Shown: positions 1 through 9,132 of the stretch, piece after piece | How positions within the stretch are numbered: position 1 is the stretch's first letter | Layout of the letters: every line of letters starts with the position of its first letter | Assembly: GCF_014203095.1 (NCBI RefSeq) | Contig: NZ_JACHIG010000001.1 | Span: forward strand, 372,001 to 436,000 | Reading direction: 5' to 3' | Source: Prosthecobacter vanneervenii | GTDB taxonomy: Bacteria > Verrucomicrobiota > Verrucomicrobiia > Verrucomicrobiales > Verrucomicrobiaceae | Length of the DNA stretch: 64,000 bases | The notes under the pieces: model-generated | What the model was told of the DNA's origin: nothing | Seen by the model: the letters and a program-made list of their open reading frames with translations, nothing else | Databases searched by the model: none | Made by a program: the position numbers and the translations under genes

Positions 1-869
1 TCCTGAATAGGACTGAGGGAGACGAGCTCTCCGAGGATTTTCACCATGCCCGCCTCACGTCCTATAAAGCGCAGAAAACGTGCTCCATCTGCTGCGGCGC
101 TGATCTCGACGCGGTCTCGTGTGCGCAGACCTTCTTCAGGTATCGGCTCCCAGTGCCAGCGGCCTTTTTCAAAGATGGCGTAGCCTTGAGCGAGAGCAGG
201 CCCTTGCACTGTAAGCACGCTCTCGGCATCGGTGCTTGCCTGCCATATCGGCAGCACCTCCAGCTCTGCGCCCGGCTGCGGCTGCACGGCCAGGGTGGAA
301 CCGGTTTCTGTCATGGCATAGGTGCGGTGCACCTGCCAGCCAAGGCCCAGGGCTGCGGCTTCAAGCTCGGCATTCAAGGCAGCGCCCCCTACCAGTACGG
401 CACGCAAGGACTCGGGCGCACGCAATTGGGCTGACACGAGGTCAAAGATCTGCGTGGGCACCAGTGAAGCCAGCGTGGCACCTGTCTCTAGGCACTTTTG
501 CACAAAGGCCCGCGCATTCCATTTGCCCTCCAGCCTCGTGATGGCGCTACCGCTGAGGTGCGCACGCACCAGGATGCCGAAGCCGCCCACATGATGCGTG
601 GGCAGAGCGAGCAGCCAGTGGTCTTGAGCGGTGATGTGAAAATGCGTATTCACCGCGCGCGCGGAGATGCGCAGAGATTCCTTGGTCAGACCTACCCATT
701 TTCGCGCTCCCTCGGTGCCGCTGGTTTGGAAAAAGCACCAGTCATGCGCCTGCAGTGTGTGCTTTGCATACGCCGCCAATGAGGCGCCTTCGGCCGTAGG
801 TGCAGCCTCCGCGATGCACACACTACCGTCTGTCCAGAATTCTGGCCCGATTTTTACAAGCGTCTCCAT
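1..869 (-). CDS. menE: O-succinylbenzoate-CoA ligase (MenE), partial at left edge
   Basis: Adenylates o-succinylbenzoate and couples it to CoA in menaquinone synthesis (cytosolic). My translation from the ATG at 869 runs open to base 1. It shows an ANL-family P-loop (QTSGTEGARKWVGLT, about residues 42-56), the MenE-like stretch WLLALPTHHVGGFG, an A5-like block (TYAMTETGST) and, near the edge, the hinge and catalytic-lysine region (GREAGMVKILGELVSL). The C-terminus lies outside the window. The start overlaps the 3' end of menC by 16 bp, so the two are probably translationally coupled. Other ANL ligases are possible by fold, but adjacency to menC and menA settles the call. Confidence 0.86.
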   Translation of the reverse strand, partial: METLVKIGPEFWTDGSVCIAEAAPTAEGASLAAYAKHTLQAHDWCFFQTSGTEGARKWVGLTKESLRISARAVNTHFHITAQDHWLLALPTHHVGGFGILVRAHLSGSAITRLEGKWNARAFVQKCLETGATLASLVPTQIFDLVSAQLRAPESLRAVLVGGAALNAELEAAALGLGWQVHRTYAMTETGSTLAVQPQPGAELEVLPIWQASTDAESVLTVQGPALAQGYAIFEKGRWHWEPIPEEGLRTRDRVEISAAADGARFLRFIGREAGMVKILGELVSLSPIQ

Positions 870-1816
870 GGCAGTGACTGCAAAACTTCTCCAAAGCCCA
901 GGCCGCCTCCACTGCGGTCTGCCGTGAGGTGGCCACCGTGGGAGCTCACACGCTCAAAGAAGGCGTCTTTTTCAAACAGGTGCTCCGTGCACAAGCCGCA
1001 GAAGTCCAGCGACTGTCCTTCTGACAAAGCCACCGCCGCCTCGTAGGCTGCAAACATCTGCCCCAGGGCGTGATCCATGGCCGAGGTGAGCACCAGCGGG
1101 CTGTGTGGGTGCGTCTGCGCCACGGTGCGCCAGTCCCGCCGTGCGGGCTTCACCACCACAGCGTCAAAGCCCTGCGTGCCGTCTTTCCAGCCTTTGTCCA
1201 GAGCCAGCTTCACCCCCCAGCGCTGCCTCATGGACTCCCAGGCGGCGGCGTCATAGGGGAAGGGGTCTTCCACAAAATCCAGCGCACGGTACACACGCAG
1301 CGGCATGAACTCGATGAACTTCTCAAACGTCAGCCGGTCCAGCACGCCATTGAAGTCCACGCGCAGGCGTATGCCCTGGGCTTCGAAGCGTTTGGAGCAG
1401 GCTTCGAGAAAGCGTGTCGTCTCACCGTAGTTGGCAAAGCCCTTGGCTTTGATGGCGGGCCAGCCTTCTTCCAGTACGCGCTGCATCTGCGGCTCGGTGT
1501 CGCTGGCAAAGCTCCAGGAGTAGTGGCTGCGCGGTATTTCCAGCCCCTCAAACAGGCTCACGCCAGCCCGCCGCGCCGCGCCGTCGATCTCCGCACAGCG
1601 CAGCGCCATAGCCGTAACGGGTGTGGTCACACCCTCGCTGAGCAGGCGCAGCTGCTCCTCCACAGGCGCATCGCCAAACTCGGGCCAGGGGTGGATGCAG
1701 CCGTAGCCGCCATCCACGAAGATCAATGCCCCGGCAAAGACACGGCGCATGGACACCGCATTCAGCGCCACGCCGCTGCGCAGGAGGTATTCGTGGACGT
1801 AGATGGGCGAGGACAT
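854..1816 (-). CDS. menC: o-succinylbenzoate synthase (MenC)
   Basis: Enolase-superfamily dehydratase that converts SHCHC to o-succinylbenzoate. 320 aa from the ATG at 1816; a GTG at 1825 in the same frame would add three residues. Visible signatures are the KAKGF strand with its lysine, the metal ligands in VDFNGVL, DFVEDPFPYD and LALDKGW, and the second catalytic lysine in VVVKPARR. It lies between menA (68 bp upstream) and menE (16 bp overlap), giving the order menA-menC-menE. Enolase-superfamily members are easily mis-assigned by sequence alone, but the context makes MenC very likely. Confidence 0.85.
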   Translation of the reverse strand: MSSPIYVHEYLLRSGVALNAVSMRRVFAGALIFVDGGYGCIHPWPEFGDAPVEEQLRLLSEGVTTPVTAMALRCAEIDGAARRAGVSLFEGLEIPRSHYSWSFASDTEPQMQRVLEEGWPAIKAKGFANYGETTRFLEACSKRFEAQGIRLRVDFNGVLDRLTFEKFIEFMPLRVYRALDFVEDPFPYDAAAWESMRQRWGVKLALDKGWKDGTQGFDAVVVKPARRDWRTVAQTHPHSPLVLTSAMDHALGQMFAAYEAAVALSEGQSLDFCGLCTEHLFEKDAFFERVSSHGGHLTADRSGGGLGFGEVLQSLPWRRL

Positions 1817-1883
1817 GGGAAGCACAGATCCTATACGTCATAGACGACGCTCCCGGCCTGTGCCAGAAGAGCCTTTCAGGTCA

Positions 1884-2777
1884 TCACATTCCTCGTGGTC
1901 CGTTGGCGATGGCCCAGCTCATGAGGCCGGAGAAAGCCAGAAGCTGAGCACCGCTCATGGCCAGCAGGCGGTTGTGGCCCGGTCCGGGCGGCTGGGTGAC
2001 AACCTTCCATGCAATCAGAAGACCGAGTGGCAGGGTGACGAGCGGCAGTGCAAAGGCACGCGGCCAGCCCTGCTGCCACCAGTAGATGCCTGCCGCATGC
2101 GCTGCCACCAGCAGCAGTACGATCTCTGTACGCGCAAAGCCCACGCCAAAGCGCACCGCCAGCGTCTTTTTGCCGGTCTGACCATCCTCGGCCACATCTC
2201 GCAGATTGTTGATGGCGATGAGCACGGTGCTCAGGCAGCCGATCTGGAATCCGGCCACCACAGCGGCCTCGCGCCACTCTCCCGTCTGCACAAAGACAGT
2301 GCCGGTTACCGCCACAAAGCCGAAGAACAAAATCACAAACAGCTCGCCCAGACCGCGATAGGCCAGCGGCACTGGTCCACCGGTGTAGCCAAAGCAGAAG
2401 TACAGCGATGGAATGCCGATGAAAAGGATGGGCAGCCCGCGCGCGGCAAAAAGCGGCAGCGCCAGCAGCGTGGCCACACCCAGCATGAGCCAGGCGGCCA
2501 GTTTGACCGTTCTGGCAGACGCCGCACCGCTGGCCGTGATGCGTCGTGGGCCGATGCGCGCCGCCGTGTCCGCTCCCTTGATGGAGTCCAGCGCGTCGTT
2601 GAAGAAATTCGTGGCCACCTGCAGCGCCCCACAGCTGCCCAGCGTGCAGAAGGCCAGCCACCCGTCAAAATGCCCCGAGATCCTGGCCCCCAGCGCACAT
2701 CCCACCACCACAGGCGCGATGGCGGCTCCGAGGGTCTTGGGGCGTGCGGCGGCGATCCAGTCGAGAAGGTTGGGCAT
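1884..2777 (-). CDS. menA: 1,4-dihydroxy-2-naphthoate polyprenyltransferase (MenA)
   Basis: Integral membrane UbiA-family prenyltransferase that attaches the isoprenoid tail to dihydroxynaphthoate, the step after the MenC/MenE products. 297 aa with about eight or nine hydrophobic helices. Both Asp-rich prenyl-diphosphate/Mg motifs are visible: NFFNDALDSIKGAD near residue 55 and NNLRDVAEDGQTGKKTLAV near residue 190. I chose the ATG at 2777 (MPNLLDWIAAARPKTL, the family-typical N-terminus); the frame is open to 2882, but that extension reads through intergenic repeat sequence. First gene of the menA-menC-menE run. Confidence 0.88.
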   Translation of the reverse strand: MPNLLDWIAAARPKTLGAAIAPVVVGCALGARISGHFDGWLAFCTLGSCGALQVATNFFNDALDSIKGADTAARIGPRRITASGAASARTVKLAAWLMLGVATLLALPLFAARGLPILFIGIPSLYFCFGYTGGPVPLAYRGLGELFVILFFGFVAVTGTVFVQTGEWREAAVVAGFQIGCLSTVLIAINNLRDVAEDGQTGKKTLAVRFGVGFARTEIVLLLVAAHAAGIYWWQQGWPRAFALPLVTLPLGLLIAWKVVTQPPGPGHNRLLAMSGAQLLAFSGLMSWAIANGPRGM

Positions 2778-2856
2778 AAAGAGGAATAACAAATGCAGAG
2801 CCGAGCGAAGCGAGACAGACAGCCAAAGGCTGCCCAAAGGGTGAGCGAAGCGAATC

Positions 2857-2895
2857 AATGACGAATGACTGCGAGACCGCAATCAATTCGTCATT
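2857..2895. repeat. Small inverted repeat AATGACGAAT / ATTCGTCATT
   Basis: A perfect 10-bp inverted repeat (2857-2866 and 2886-2895) separated by 19 bp lies between menA and the cytochrome gene. The same AATGACGAAT word, again in inverted arrangement, appears in the hmuR-hmuS gap at 58748-58913. This suggests a dispersed intergenic palindrome family. Neither arm is followed by a clear T tract, so it does not look like a simple terminator. Confidence 0.55.
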
Positions 2896-2917
2896 CGGAA
2901 TCAGGCGTTCGTCCTTC

Positions 2918-5683
2918 TTATTTCGGCATCTCCACCTGCCCGTTCGACATCAGGTAGGAGATCAGGTTCTTCACGTTTTCATCTCCCAGCGCGGAGAGCA
3001 GGCCTTCGGGCATGAGCGACATTGGCAGCTGTTCCTGCTTTACGATCTGGGTGCGCTCGATGGTGATACGCTCAGCAGGCGTTTGCACGGTGAGGGTGCG
3101 CTCTGTCTGCTCGGGGATGACACCGGTGATGGTGCGGCCGTCTTTGAGATTGAGCACGCTCACGCGGAAGTCCGCAGGCACCACGGCGCTGGGGTCCAGG
3201 ATGTTTTCGAGCAGGTACTTCAGGTTGTGGCGGTCGCTGCCGGTCAGTTCGGGGCCGATGGCACCGCCCTGGCCATACATCTTATGGCAGGCGCTGCACA
3301 CGGCGGTGAAGAGCATGCGGCCTTTGGAGGGATCAGCCTTGGCCAGCGCATCTTTCGTCAGCAGTCCTTCCCATTTGGTGAACTCGGCCTTCTTCGCCTC
3401 TGGGGTGTCGCGGATCTCGCCCCAGGCTTCGACCAGCAGCTTGGTCACGGATTCATCACCCAGGCTGCGGATCTGACGTGCCTGGAAGGGGGAGAGCACG
3501 GAGGTGGGCACCTTTTTGTCACGCATGGCTTCCAGCAGCGCCTTGGCATAGCTGGCGCGTGTGGTCAGCGTGGCTACGGTGGCTGCTTGCTGCTCCTCGC
3601 TGCGGCCCGGCCAGGGATTCAGCATGGCCTTGGGGATGTTCGGGTCATCATATGCAGCCAGCGCCTTGCGTGCATCGGTGCCCAGCACCTTGTCATTGAT
3701 CTGGCTGCGGATTACGGAGAGCAGCTCCGGCTTGGCGGTGCGGGTCAGGCTCTTGAAGGCATTGAGGCGTGCGTTGGCATCGCCGTCCGTGTTTTTCACG
3801 ATGGCGATCAACTCGTCTGAGGCGCGGCCGCTGCCGAAGACCATGGATAGAGCCTGAATGCTGGAGGCGCGTGATTTGGCGTGTTCGGCGTCTCCAGTTT
3901 TGTCAGCAGAAGCCTTGGCCACAAACTCATCCCAGCCCTTCGGCTTCTTGGCGGAGCTGAAGCCATCGAGCCCGGCGGTGATGCCCGCGAGCACGTCTTC
4001 CTGCGCTTCGATGCTGTTCGTCATCAGCGCCACCAGCGCATCCACCGCTTCAGGCTTTGCCTCGATCATCTCCGCAATCCGGCGTGCCACCAGTCGGCGC
4101 ACGGTGGGCAGCTTCGCTTCTTTGATCAATTCCACGCCCTTCATCGGATCTGCCGCCACGGCAGGCTCGATGCCATACCAGATCATGAGAGGCTGCTGAC
4201 GGTCGTTGGCGTCTTCTTCGTGCTTGGCCAAAGCGGTGGCGATGGGCCAGCGGGATTCAATAGGTAGGCGCTGCATGTCAGATGCGGTATGCAGGCGCAC
4301 AAGACCGTCTTTGCTGCCAGCGTCGGCAAGACCACACAGTGCGCGTGATGCAGGGCCTGTGCCGCTTTCATACTGCTTCTGCAGGTCCATGCGGGCCCAC
4401 CAGTTGTTATCTGCGGTGCGCTCGCCCTTCTTCGACTCCCCGTATACAATCTTGTAAATGCGTCCGCTCGTCCGGTGCACGCCATCGTTGTCGTGGCATT
4501 CGCCGCCGTCGCTCCAGTCGGAGACGATCACGTTGCCATCTGGGCAGGTGAGGAGGTCGATGCCGCGGAACCACTTGTCCTTGGCCTTCATGAAATCAGG
4601 GGTGTGCTTGCCTACAAATCCGCAGCCCTGGCGCTCCAGCTTGTCCACGTTGATGCGGTTGCCATGCAGATTGCAGGTGAGCACGGCGCCTTGGTATTCC
4701 TTGGGCCACAGGCCGCCCTGGTAGATGAGCATGCCCACGTGCGCGTGGCCGCCGCCGAGTTCATCGGTCTTGGGGCTGGCACCACCTTTGCGGATGGTGT
4801 CCCACTTCTCGGAACCGCTGTCCCAGTGGAAGTGATCGGCGGTTTGCTCGATGATTTCATACACATGCGGGTTCAGATGCGTGCCAAACATTCGGCGGTA
4901 GTACGCGCCGGGGATGGCGTGCCAGAGGTGGCCGATCACCGTATTGATGAAAAAGAGCTCACCATCTGCTGTCCAGTCATGGCCCCAGGAGTTGGTGCCG
5001 CCGTGGCAGACGGTTTCCAGAATCTTCTGCGTGGGGTGGTAGCGCCAGATGGCGCAGTTCATTCGCACGCGCTTGTCCGCAGGCGTGCCGGGAGCGCCTA
5101 CGCTTGAGGTGTCGGTGATGCCGTGGCGGCCATACAGCCAGCCGTCCGGGCCCCAACGAAGGCCGTTGACGATGTTGTGGCCGATGGTCTTCACATTGAA
5201 TCCATCCAGCAGCACCTCGGGCTCGCCATCGGGGATGTCGTCACCGTTTTTGTCAGCGATGAAGCTCAGTGTGCCGTTGTTTAGCACCCACACGCCGCCG
5301 TAGCCGATCTCCACGCTGGTCAGGTAGCTGCCGCCTTCCCAGAATACCTTGCGGCCGTCGTGTTTGCCATCGCCGTCCTTGTCTTCCAGAATGATGATGC
5401 GGTCCCGGAGTTTGGTGTCCCAGCGCATGGGGTTCTCCGCATAGGTGTAGTTTTCCGCCACCCAGAGGCGGCCCTTGCTGTCCCAGCTCATGGCAATGGG
5501 CTGCTGCACATCCGGCTCCGCGGCAAACACCACGCACTTAAAGCCCTTCGGCAGCTCCATCGTCCGCGCCACCTCCTCGGCCGGCATGGGGTCGCCCTTC
5601 TCGGTGTTGAAGGGTTTGGGAAACTCCTCCGCGTGCAGGGCGGAGATGAAGGCAAGGCAGGAGAGCAGCGTGATCGGGCGCAT
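2918..5683 (-). CDS. PVC-type heme-binding CxxCH protein (membrane-bound dehydrogenase domain)
   Basis: 921 aa exported protein. The N-terminal signal peptide is MRPITLLSCLAFISALHA. It is followed by a beta-propeller-like 'Piru_Ver' dehydrogenase domain (about 40-430, with repeated WVAENYTY and calcium-type DKDGDGKHDG and DKNGDDIPDG loops), a helical HEAT-like stretch (about 450-770) and a C-terminal cytochrome c module with the heme site CSACH near residue 795 and a downstream Met-rich segment. Families of this architecture are expanded in Verrucomicrobia and Planctomycetes and are thought to oxidise sugars or polysaccharide-derived substrates. The substrate here is unknown. No partner gene is adjacent. 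Confidence 0.85.
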   Translation of the reverse strand: MRPITLLSCLAFISALHAEEFPKPFNTEKGDPMPAEEVARTMELPKGFKCVVFAAEPDVQQPIAMSWDSKGRLWVAENYTYAENPMRWDTKLRDRIIILEDKDGDGKHDGRKVFWEGGSYLTSVEIGYGGVWVLNNGTLSFIADKNGDDIPDGEPEVLLDGFNVKTIGHNIVNGLRWGPDGWLYGRHGITDTSSVGAPGTPADKRVRMNCAIWRYHPTQKILETVCHGGTNSWGHDWTADGELFFINTVIGHLWHAIPGAYYRRMFGTHLNPHVYEIIEQTADHFHWDSGSEKWDTIRKGGASPKTDELGGGHAHVGMLIYQGGLWPKEYQGAVLTCNLHGNRINVDKLERQGCGFVGKHTPDFMKAKDKWFRGIDLLTCPDGNVIVSDWSDGGECHDNDGVHRTSGRIYKIVYGESKKGERTADNNWWARMDLQKQYESGTGPASRALCGLADAGSKDGLVRLHTASDMQRLPIESRWPIATALAKHEEDANDRQQPLMIWYGIEPAVAADPMKGVELIKEAKLPTVRRLVARRIAEMIEAKPEAVDALVALMTNSIEAQEDVLAGITAGLDGFSSAKKPKGWDEFVAKASADKTGDAEHAKSRASSIQALSMVFGSGRASDELIAIVKNTDGDANARLNAFKSLTRTAKPELLSVIRSQINDKVLGTDARKALAAYDDPNIPKAMLNPWPGRSEEQQAATVATLTTRASYAKALLEAMRDKKVPTSVLSPFQARQIRSLGDESVTKLLVEAWGEIRDTPEAKKAEFTKWEGLLTKDALAKADPSKGRMLFTAVCSACHKMYGQGGAIGPELTGSDRHNLKYLLENILDPSAVVPADFRVSVLNLKDGRTITGVIPEQTERTLTVQTPAERITIERTQIVKQEQLPMSLMPEGLLSALGDENVKNLISYLMSNGQVEMPK

Positions 5684-5860
5684 GGAGGTTCTTTGAATCG
5701 GGGAAGACTAAATCGCAAACAGGAAGGCAAAGCTGGCAGGAAAAGCGCAGGCTACATATTTTGAATCCAATTGAAAGGATGGCTTGCGGCGTTGCAGCGG
5801 CGTTGATCTCTGATGCATGGAATCGCTCGTCTGGCGCGTTTCCTGCATTACCATTCCCCC

Positions 5861-8095
5861 ATGCGCCCGGTTTACCTTTTGCTACTCACCAGCCTGCTGC
5901 TTGGTCAGGCGCACGCGGCTTCCAAACCGAAGGTGCCTGCTTCGGCCACCAAGCCCGCTGCACCCGCAGCCCGCACCGCTGCCGAGCTGGCAGCGGCCAT
6001 CCGCCCATCTTTGGTAAAGATCACCCAGATCGGGCGCGAGGGCACGGACGGCATCGGCTCCGGCTTTGTGGTCAGCGAGGACGGGCTCATCGCCACCAAT
6101 CTGCACGTCATTGGAGAGGCCCGCAGGCTTCAGATCGAGATGCACGATGGCAAGACCCACGATGTCTCCGTGGTACAGGCCAGCGACAATCACCACGATC
6201 TCGCTTTGCTCAAAATCGAGGCCAAGGGGCTCAAGCCGCTGCCTCTGGGAGACTCCAGCAAGGTGCAGCAGGGAGAGCCCATTGTGGCCATGGGCGCGCC
6301 TGAGGGGCTGGCCTTCAGCATCGTGCAGGGTGTGCTCTCCGCCACGCGCGAGGTGGACGGGCTGGAGATGCTGCAGGTGGCCGTGCCTATCGAAAAAGGA
6401 AACAGCGGCGGCCCGCTGCTGGACATGCAGGGCAGGGTGCTAGGCCTCCTGACGCTGAAGTCCCTCAAGACGGACAATCTCGGCTTTGCCATGCCGGTGA
6501 ATGAGCTCAAAAACCTCATCGAAAAGCCGAACCCGGTGCCCATGTCCCGCTGGCTCACGATCGGCGCGCTAAATCCCAAACTGTGGCACTCGCACCTGGG
6601 GGCGCAGTGGACGCAGCATGCCGGGGTGATCCGCTCCGAATTTCCCGGCTCTGGCTTTGGCGGGCGTGCGCTGTGCCTTTCCACACAGAAGGTCCCGGAA
6701 GAGACCTTTGAGATCGCAGCCACGGTGAAGATGGATGATGAATCCGGCGCTGCGGGCCTGACCTTCTGCTCCGATGGCGGGGACAAGCACTATGGTTTTT
6801 ACCCCTCAGGAGGAAAGCTGCGCCTCACCCGCTTCAACGGCCCCGATGTGTATTCCTGGACCATTCTGGCCGATGTGCCCAGCGATGCCTATAAATCCGG
6901 CGACTGGAACACCTTGCGCGTGCGCGTGGAGCCAGAGCGAATCGTCTGCTATGTGAATGGAAAGCAGGTCATCGAGAGCGACGACACCGGTATTCGCGCT
7001 GGTGCAGCCGGATTGTGCAAATTCCGGACGACAGTGGCGGAGTTTCGCAATTTCCGCATCGGCACCGATCTGGCTGAGAAGCCGCTGCAGCCCGAACTGG
7101 CCTCCCGGCTGCGCTCCAAGGTGCAGGAGTATGTGGCCACTGCCGCCACGACGGACCAGACTCTCGAAGGCCTGCTGGAAAATCCCGGGGCTGCACGCCG
7201 CGTGCTGGTGGAGCAGCGCCGCAGGCTGGAGGAGGAAGCCGTCAGGCTGCGAGATCTGGAGCGCGAGCTGCACCGCCGCGCCATGACCAAGGACATCCTC
7301 GCAGAGTTGGCCAAGCCTGAGCCTGAGATCAACCTGCTGCGCTGCTCCCTGCTGCTGGCGCGGCATGACAATCCAGAGATCGACATCAGCACTTACATGA
7401 GCAGCTTCAAAGCCATGGTGCTGGATCTCAAGGATGACCCTGAGATTAAGAAGGGCACCATTGCAGCGGTGAAACGCCTGAATCGTTACCTGTTTGAGGA
7501 GAACGGATTCCATGGCAGCCGTGGCGACTACAGCAACCGCTCCAACAGCTACCTGAATGAAGTCATCGATGACCGAGAGGGGCTGCCCATCACGCTGAGT
7601 GTGCTCTACATCGAGCTGGCATCTGCCTTGGGGGTGCAGGGCGTCTTCGGCGTGCCGCTGCCGGGGAAGTTCATGGTGGGCTATCGCGATGGTCCAGAGG
7701 GCGAGCTGCAACTGGTGGATGTCTTTGAGCATGGCAAGCTCGTCACCGTGGAGCAGGCGGCACTGGATCTGACCGAAGATGGCCGCTTTCCCGAGGCTGC
7801 GCTGGCCCCCACCACCAAGCAGGCCATCCTGCTGCGCATGCTGCGGAACCTCATGAGCAGCGTCTTTGACGACAGCCGCTCCCTGCGTGATTCACTGCCG
7901 TATCTGAACCTCGTGCTGGCCATTGATCCCCAGGCCGCCGCCGAGCGCCTGACCCGCGCACAGATGCGCCAGCGCCTTGGCGAAAAAGCCGGTGCCCGCG
8001 AAGACGTGGGCTGGCTGATCCAGAACTTCCCCGAAGACGGCCCGCCGGAGCTCATGCAGCAGCTAGACCGCTGGATGCAGTCTTTGCGGGAGTAG
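5861..8095 (+). CDS. Secreted trypsin-like protease fused to LamG-like, SirB1/transglutaminase-like and TPR regions
   Basis: 744 aa from the ATG at 5861, which gives a clean signal peptide (MRPVYLLLLTSLLLGQAHA); the frame opens at 5813. Residues about 40-240 form an HtrA/S1C-type protease with His82 (ATNLHVIG), Asp113 (HHDLALL) and Ser182 (KGNSGGPLLD) in place. No PDZ domain follows. Residues about 245-420 look like a concanavalin/LamG-type (DUF1080-like) domain. Residues about 500-650 match the SirB1-type transglutaminase-like family (SNSYLNEVIDDREGLPITLSVLYIELA, shortened here to its key words NSYLNEVID and GLPITLSVLY). A short TPR-like tail ends the protein. A periplasmic or surface multidomain protein of unknown role. 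Confidence 0.8.
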   Translation: MRPVYLLLLTSLLLGQAHAASKPKVPASATKPAAPAARTAAELAAAIRPSLVKITQIGREGTDGIGSGFVVSEDGLIATNLHVIGEARRLQIEMHDGKTHDVSVVQASDNHHDLALLKIEAKGLKPLPLGDSSKVQQGEPIVAMGAPEGLAFSIVQGVLSATREVDGLEMLQVAVPIEKGNSGGPLLDMQGRVLGLLTLKSLKTDNLGFAMPVNELKNLIEKPNPVPMSRWLTIGALNPKLWHSHLGAQWTQHAGVIRSEFPGSGFGGRALCLSTQKVPEETFEIAATVKMDDESGAAGLTFCSDGGDKHYGFYPSGGKLRLTRFNGPDVYSWTILADVPSDAYKSGDWNTLRVRVEPERIVCYVNGKQVIESDDTGIRAGAAGLCKFRTTVAEFRNFRIGTDLAEKPLQPELASRLRSKVQEYVATAATTDQTLEGLLENPGAARRVLVEQRRRLEEEAVRLRDLERELHRRAMTKDILAELAKPEPEINLLRCSLLLARHDNPEIDISTYMSSFKAMVLDLKDDPEIKKGTIAAVKRLNRYLFEENGFHGSRGDYSNRSNSYLNEVIDDREGLPITLSVLYIELASALGVQGVFGVPLPGKFMVGYRDGPEGELQLVDVFEHGKLVTVEQAALDLTEDGRFPEAALAPTTKQAILLRMLRNLMSSVFDDSRSLRDSLPYLNLVLAIDPQAAAERLTRAQMRQRLGEKAGAREDVGWLIQNFPEDGPPELMQQLDRWMQSLRE

Positions 8096-8148
8096 TCTTT
8101 CCTCTCACCTCCTTGCTCATGGCCGAAGGCGCACTAGCATGCGGTCGC

Positions 8149-9123
8149 ATGCTGAAACACCTCCTCCTGCTCTGCTGCCTTTTCGTGGCCGGGGTCCGCG
8201 CTCAGGACACCGGACCGGCCAAGAATGATCCCTCGGTGCCGAAGGATCGCGACACGATTCTGCGCATCCAGATCTTTTTGGACAAGCACCTCTACGGCCC
8301 AGGCAAGCTGGATGGCGCGGTGGGAGAGTTCACCTACAAGGCGGTGGTGAACTACAACTACGCCCACGGCTTCAAGGACATCTACAACTGGGCGCGCATC
8401 CAGGAAGCTGCTGAGGCCGAGGTGCCCGTGGTCTATGCCGCCTTTAAGATCCAGCCCGTACTGGTGAAGTACGTCACCACCGAGCTGCCAGAGGACTATG
8501 AAAAAGCCTCGGCCTACCCCTACATGGCCTACCGCAGCATGCTGGAGCTGATCGCCGAGCGCTTTCACACAGACGAGTCCTTCGTGGCTGTGCTCAATCC
8601 CAAGAAGGACCTCTCCGCGCTGAAGCCCGGTGACATTGTCGTGGTGCCAAACGTGAAGTCCTTCCGCATCGAGGACATCAAGCCCATGCAGGGCTTCAAG
8701 GCAGATCCTGCACTCAGTGCACGCACCATCGTGGTGGACACCACGGAGCGCATGGCGGCGGTGTATGATGACAAGGAGGTCATGCTGGCGGCCTTTCCCA
8801 TCACACCGGGCAAGCCGCAGTTCATCCCCGTGGGCACGTGGAAGGTGCAGAGCATGGTGACCACGCCCACCTTTCGCTACGACAAGCAGTTTCTGGAGGA
8901 AGGCGTGCGCGGGGAGGAAGCCTTTCAAATCCCGCCGGGTCCCAACAGCCCCATCGGTGTGATCTGGTGCGGACTGAGCAAATCGGGCATCGGCCTGCAC
9001 GGCACGGCACAGCCGCGCACCATCGGACGCACCCGCAGCGCCGGGTGTGTGCGCTTTGCCAACTGGGACGCCATACGCCTGCCCACTCTTATCCGGCCAG
9101 GAACGCGGGTGATCGTGCGTTAA
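8149..9123 (+). CDS. L,D-transpeptidase (YkuD family) with signal peptide
   Basis: 324 aa, from the ATG at 8149 with signal peptide MLKHLLLLCCLFVAGVRA; an upstream TTG at 8113 is possible but less likely. The N-terminal third resembles a peptidoglycan-binding helix bundle (FLDKHLYGPGKLDGAVGEFT), followed by a LysM-like segment (about 130-175, ending in LKPGDIVVVPN). The C-terminal catalytic domain has the HG...SAGCVR signature (GIGLHGTAQP and RSAGCVRF), so the nucleophilic Cys and the His are present. It should form or edit 3-3 crosslinks or attach lipoproteins to peptidoglycan in the periplasm. It lies 53 bp after the protease gene and 9 bp before the M81 gene, so probably the same transcript. 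Confidence 0.88.
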   Translation: MLKHLLLLCCLFVAGVRAQDTGPAKNDPSVPKDRDTILRIQIFLDKHLYGPGKLDGAVGEFTYKAVVNYNYAHGFKDIYNWARIQEAAEAEVPVVYAAFKIQPVLVKYVTTELPEDYEKASAYPYMAYRSMLELIAERFHTDESFVAVLNPKKDLSALKPGDIVVVPNVKSFRIEDIKPMQGFKADPALSARTIVVDTTERMAAVYDDKEVMLAAFPITPGKPQFIPVGTWKVQSMVTTPTFRYDKQFLEEGVRGEEAFQIPPGPNSPIGVIWCGLSKSGIGLHGTAQPRTIGRTRSAGCVRFANWDAIRLPTLIRPGTRVIVR

Positions 9124-9132
9124 TCTCTCACC

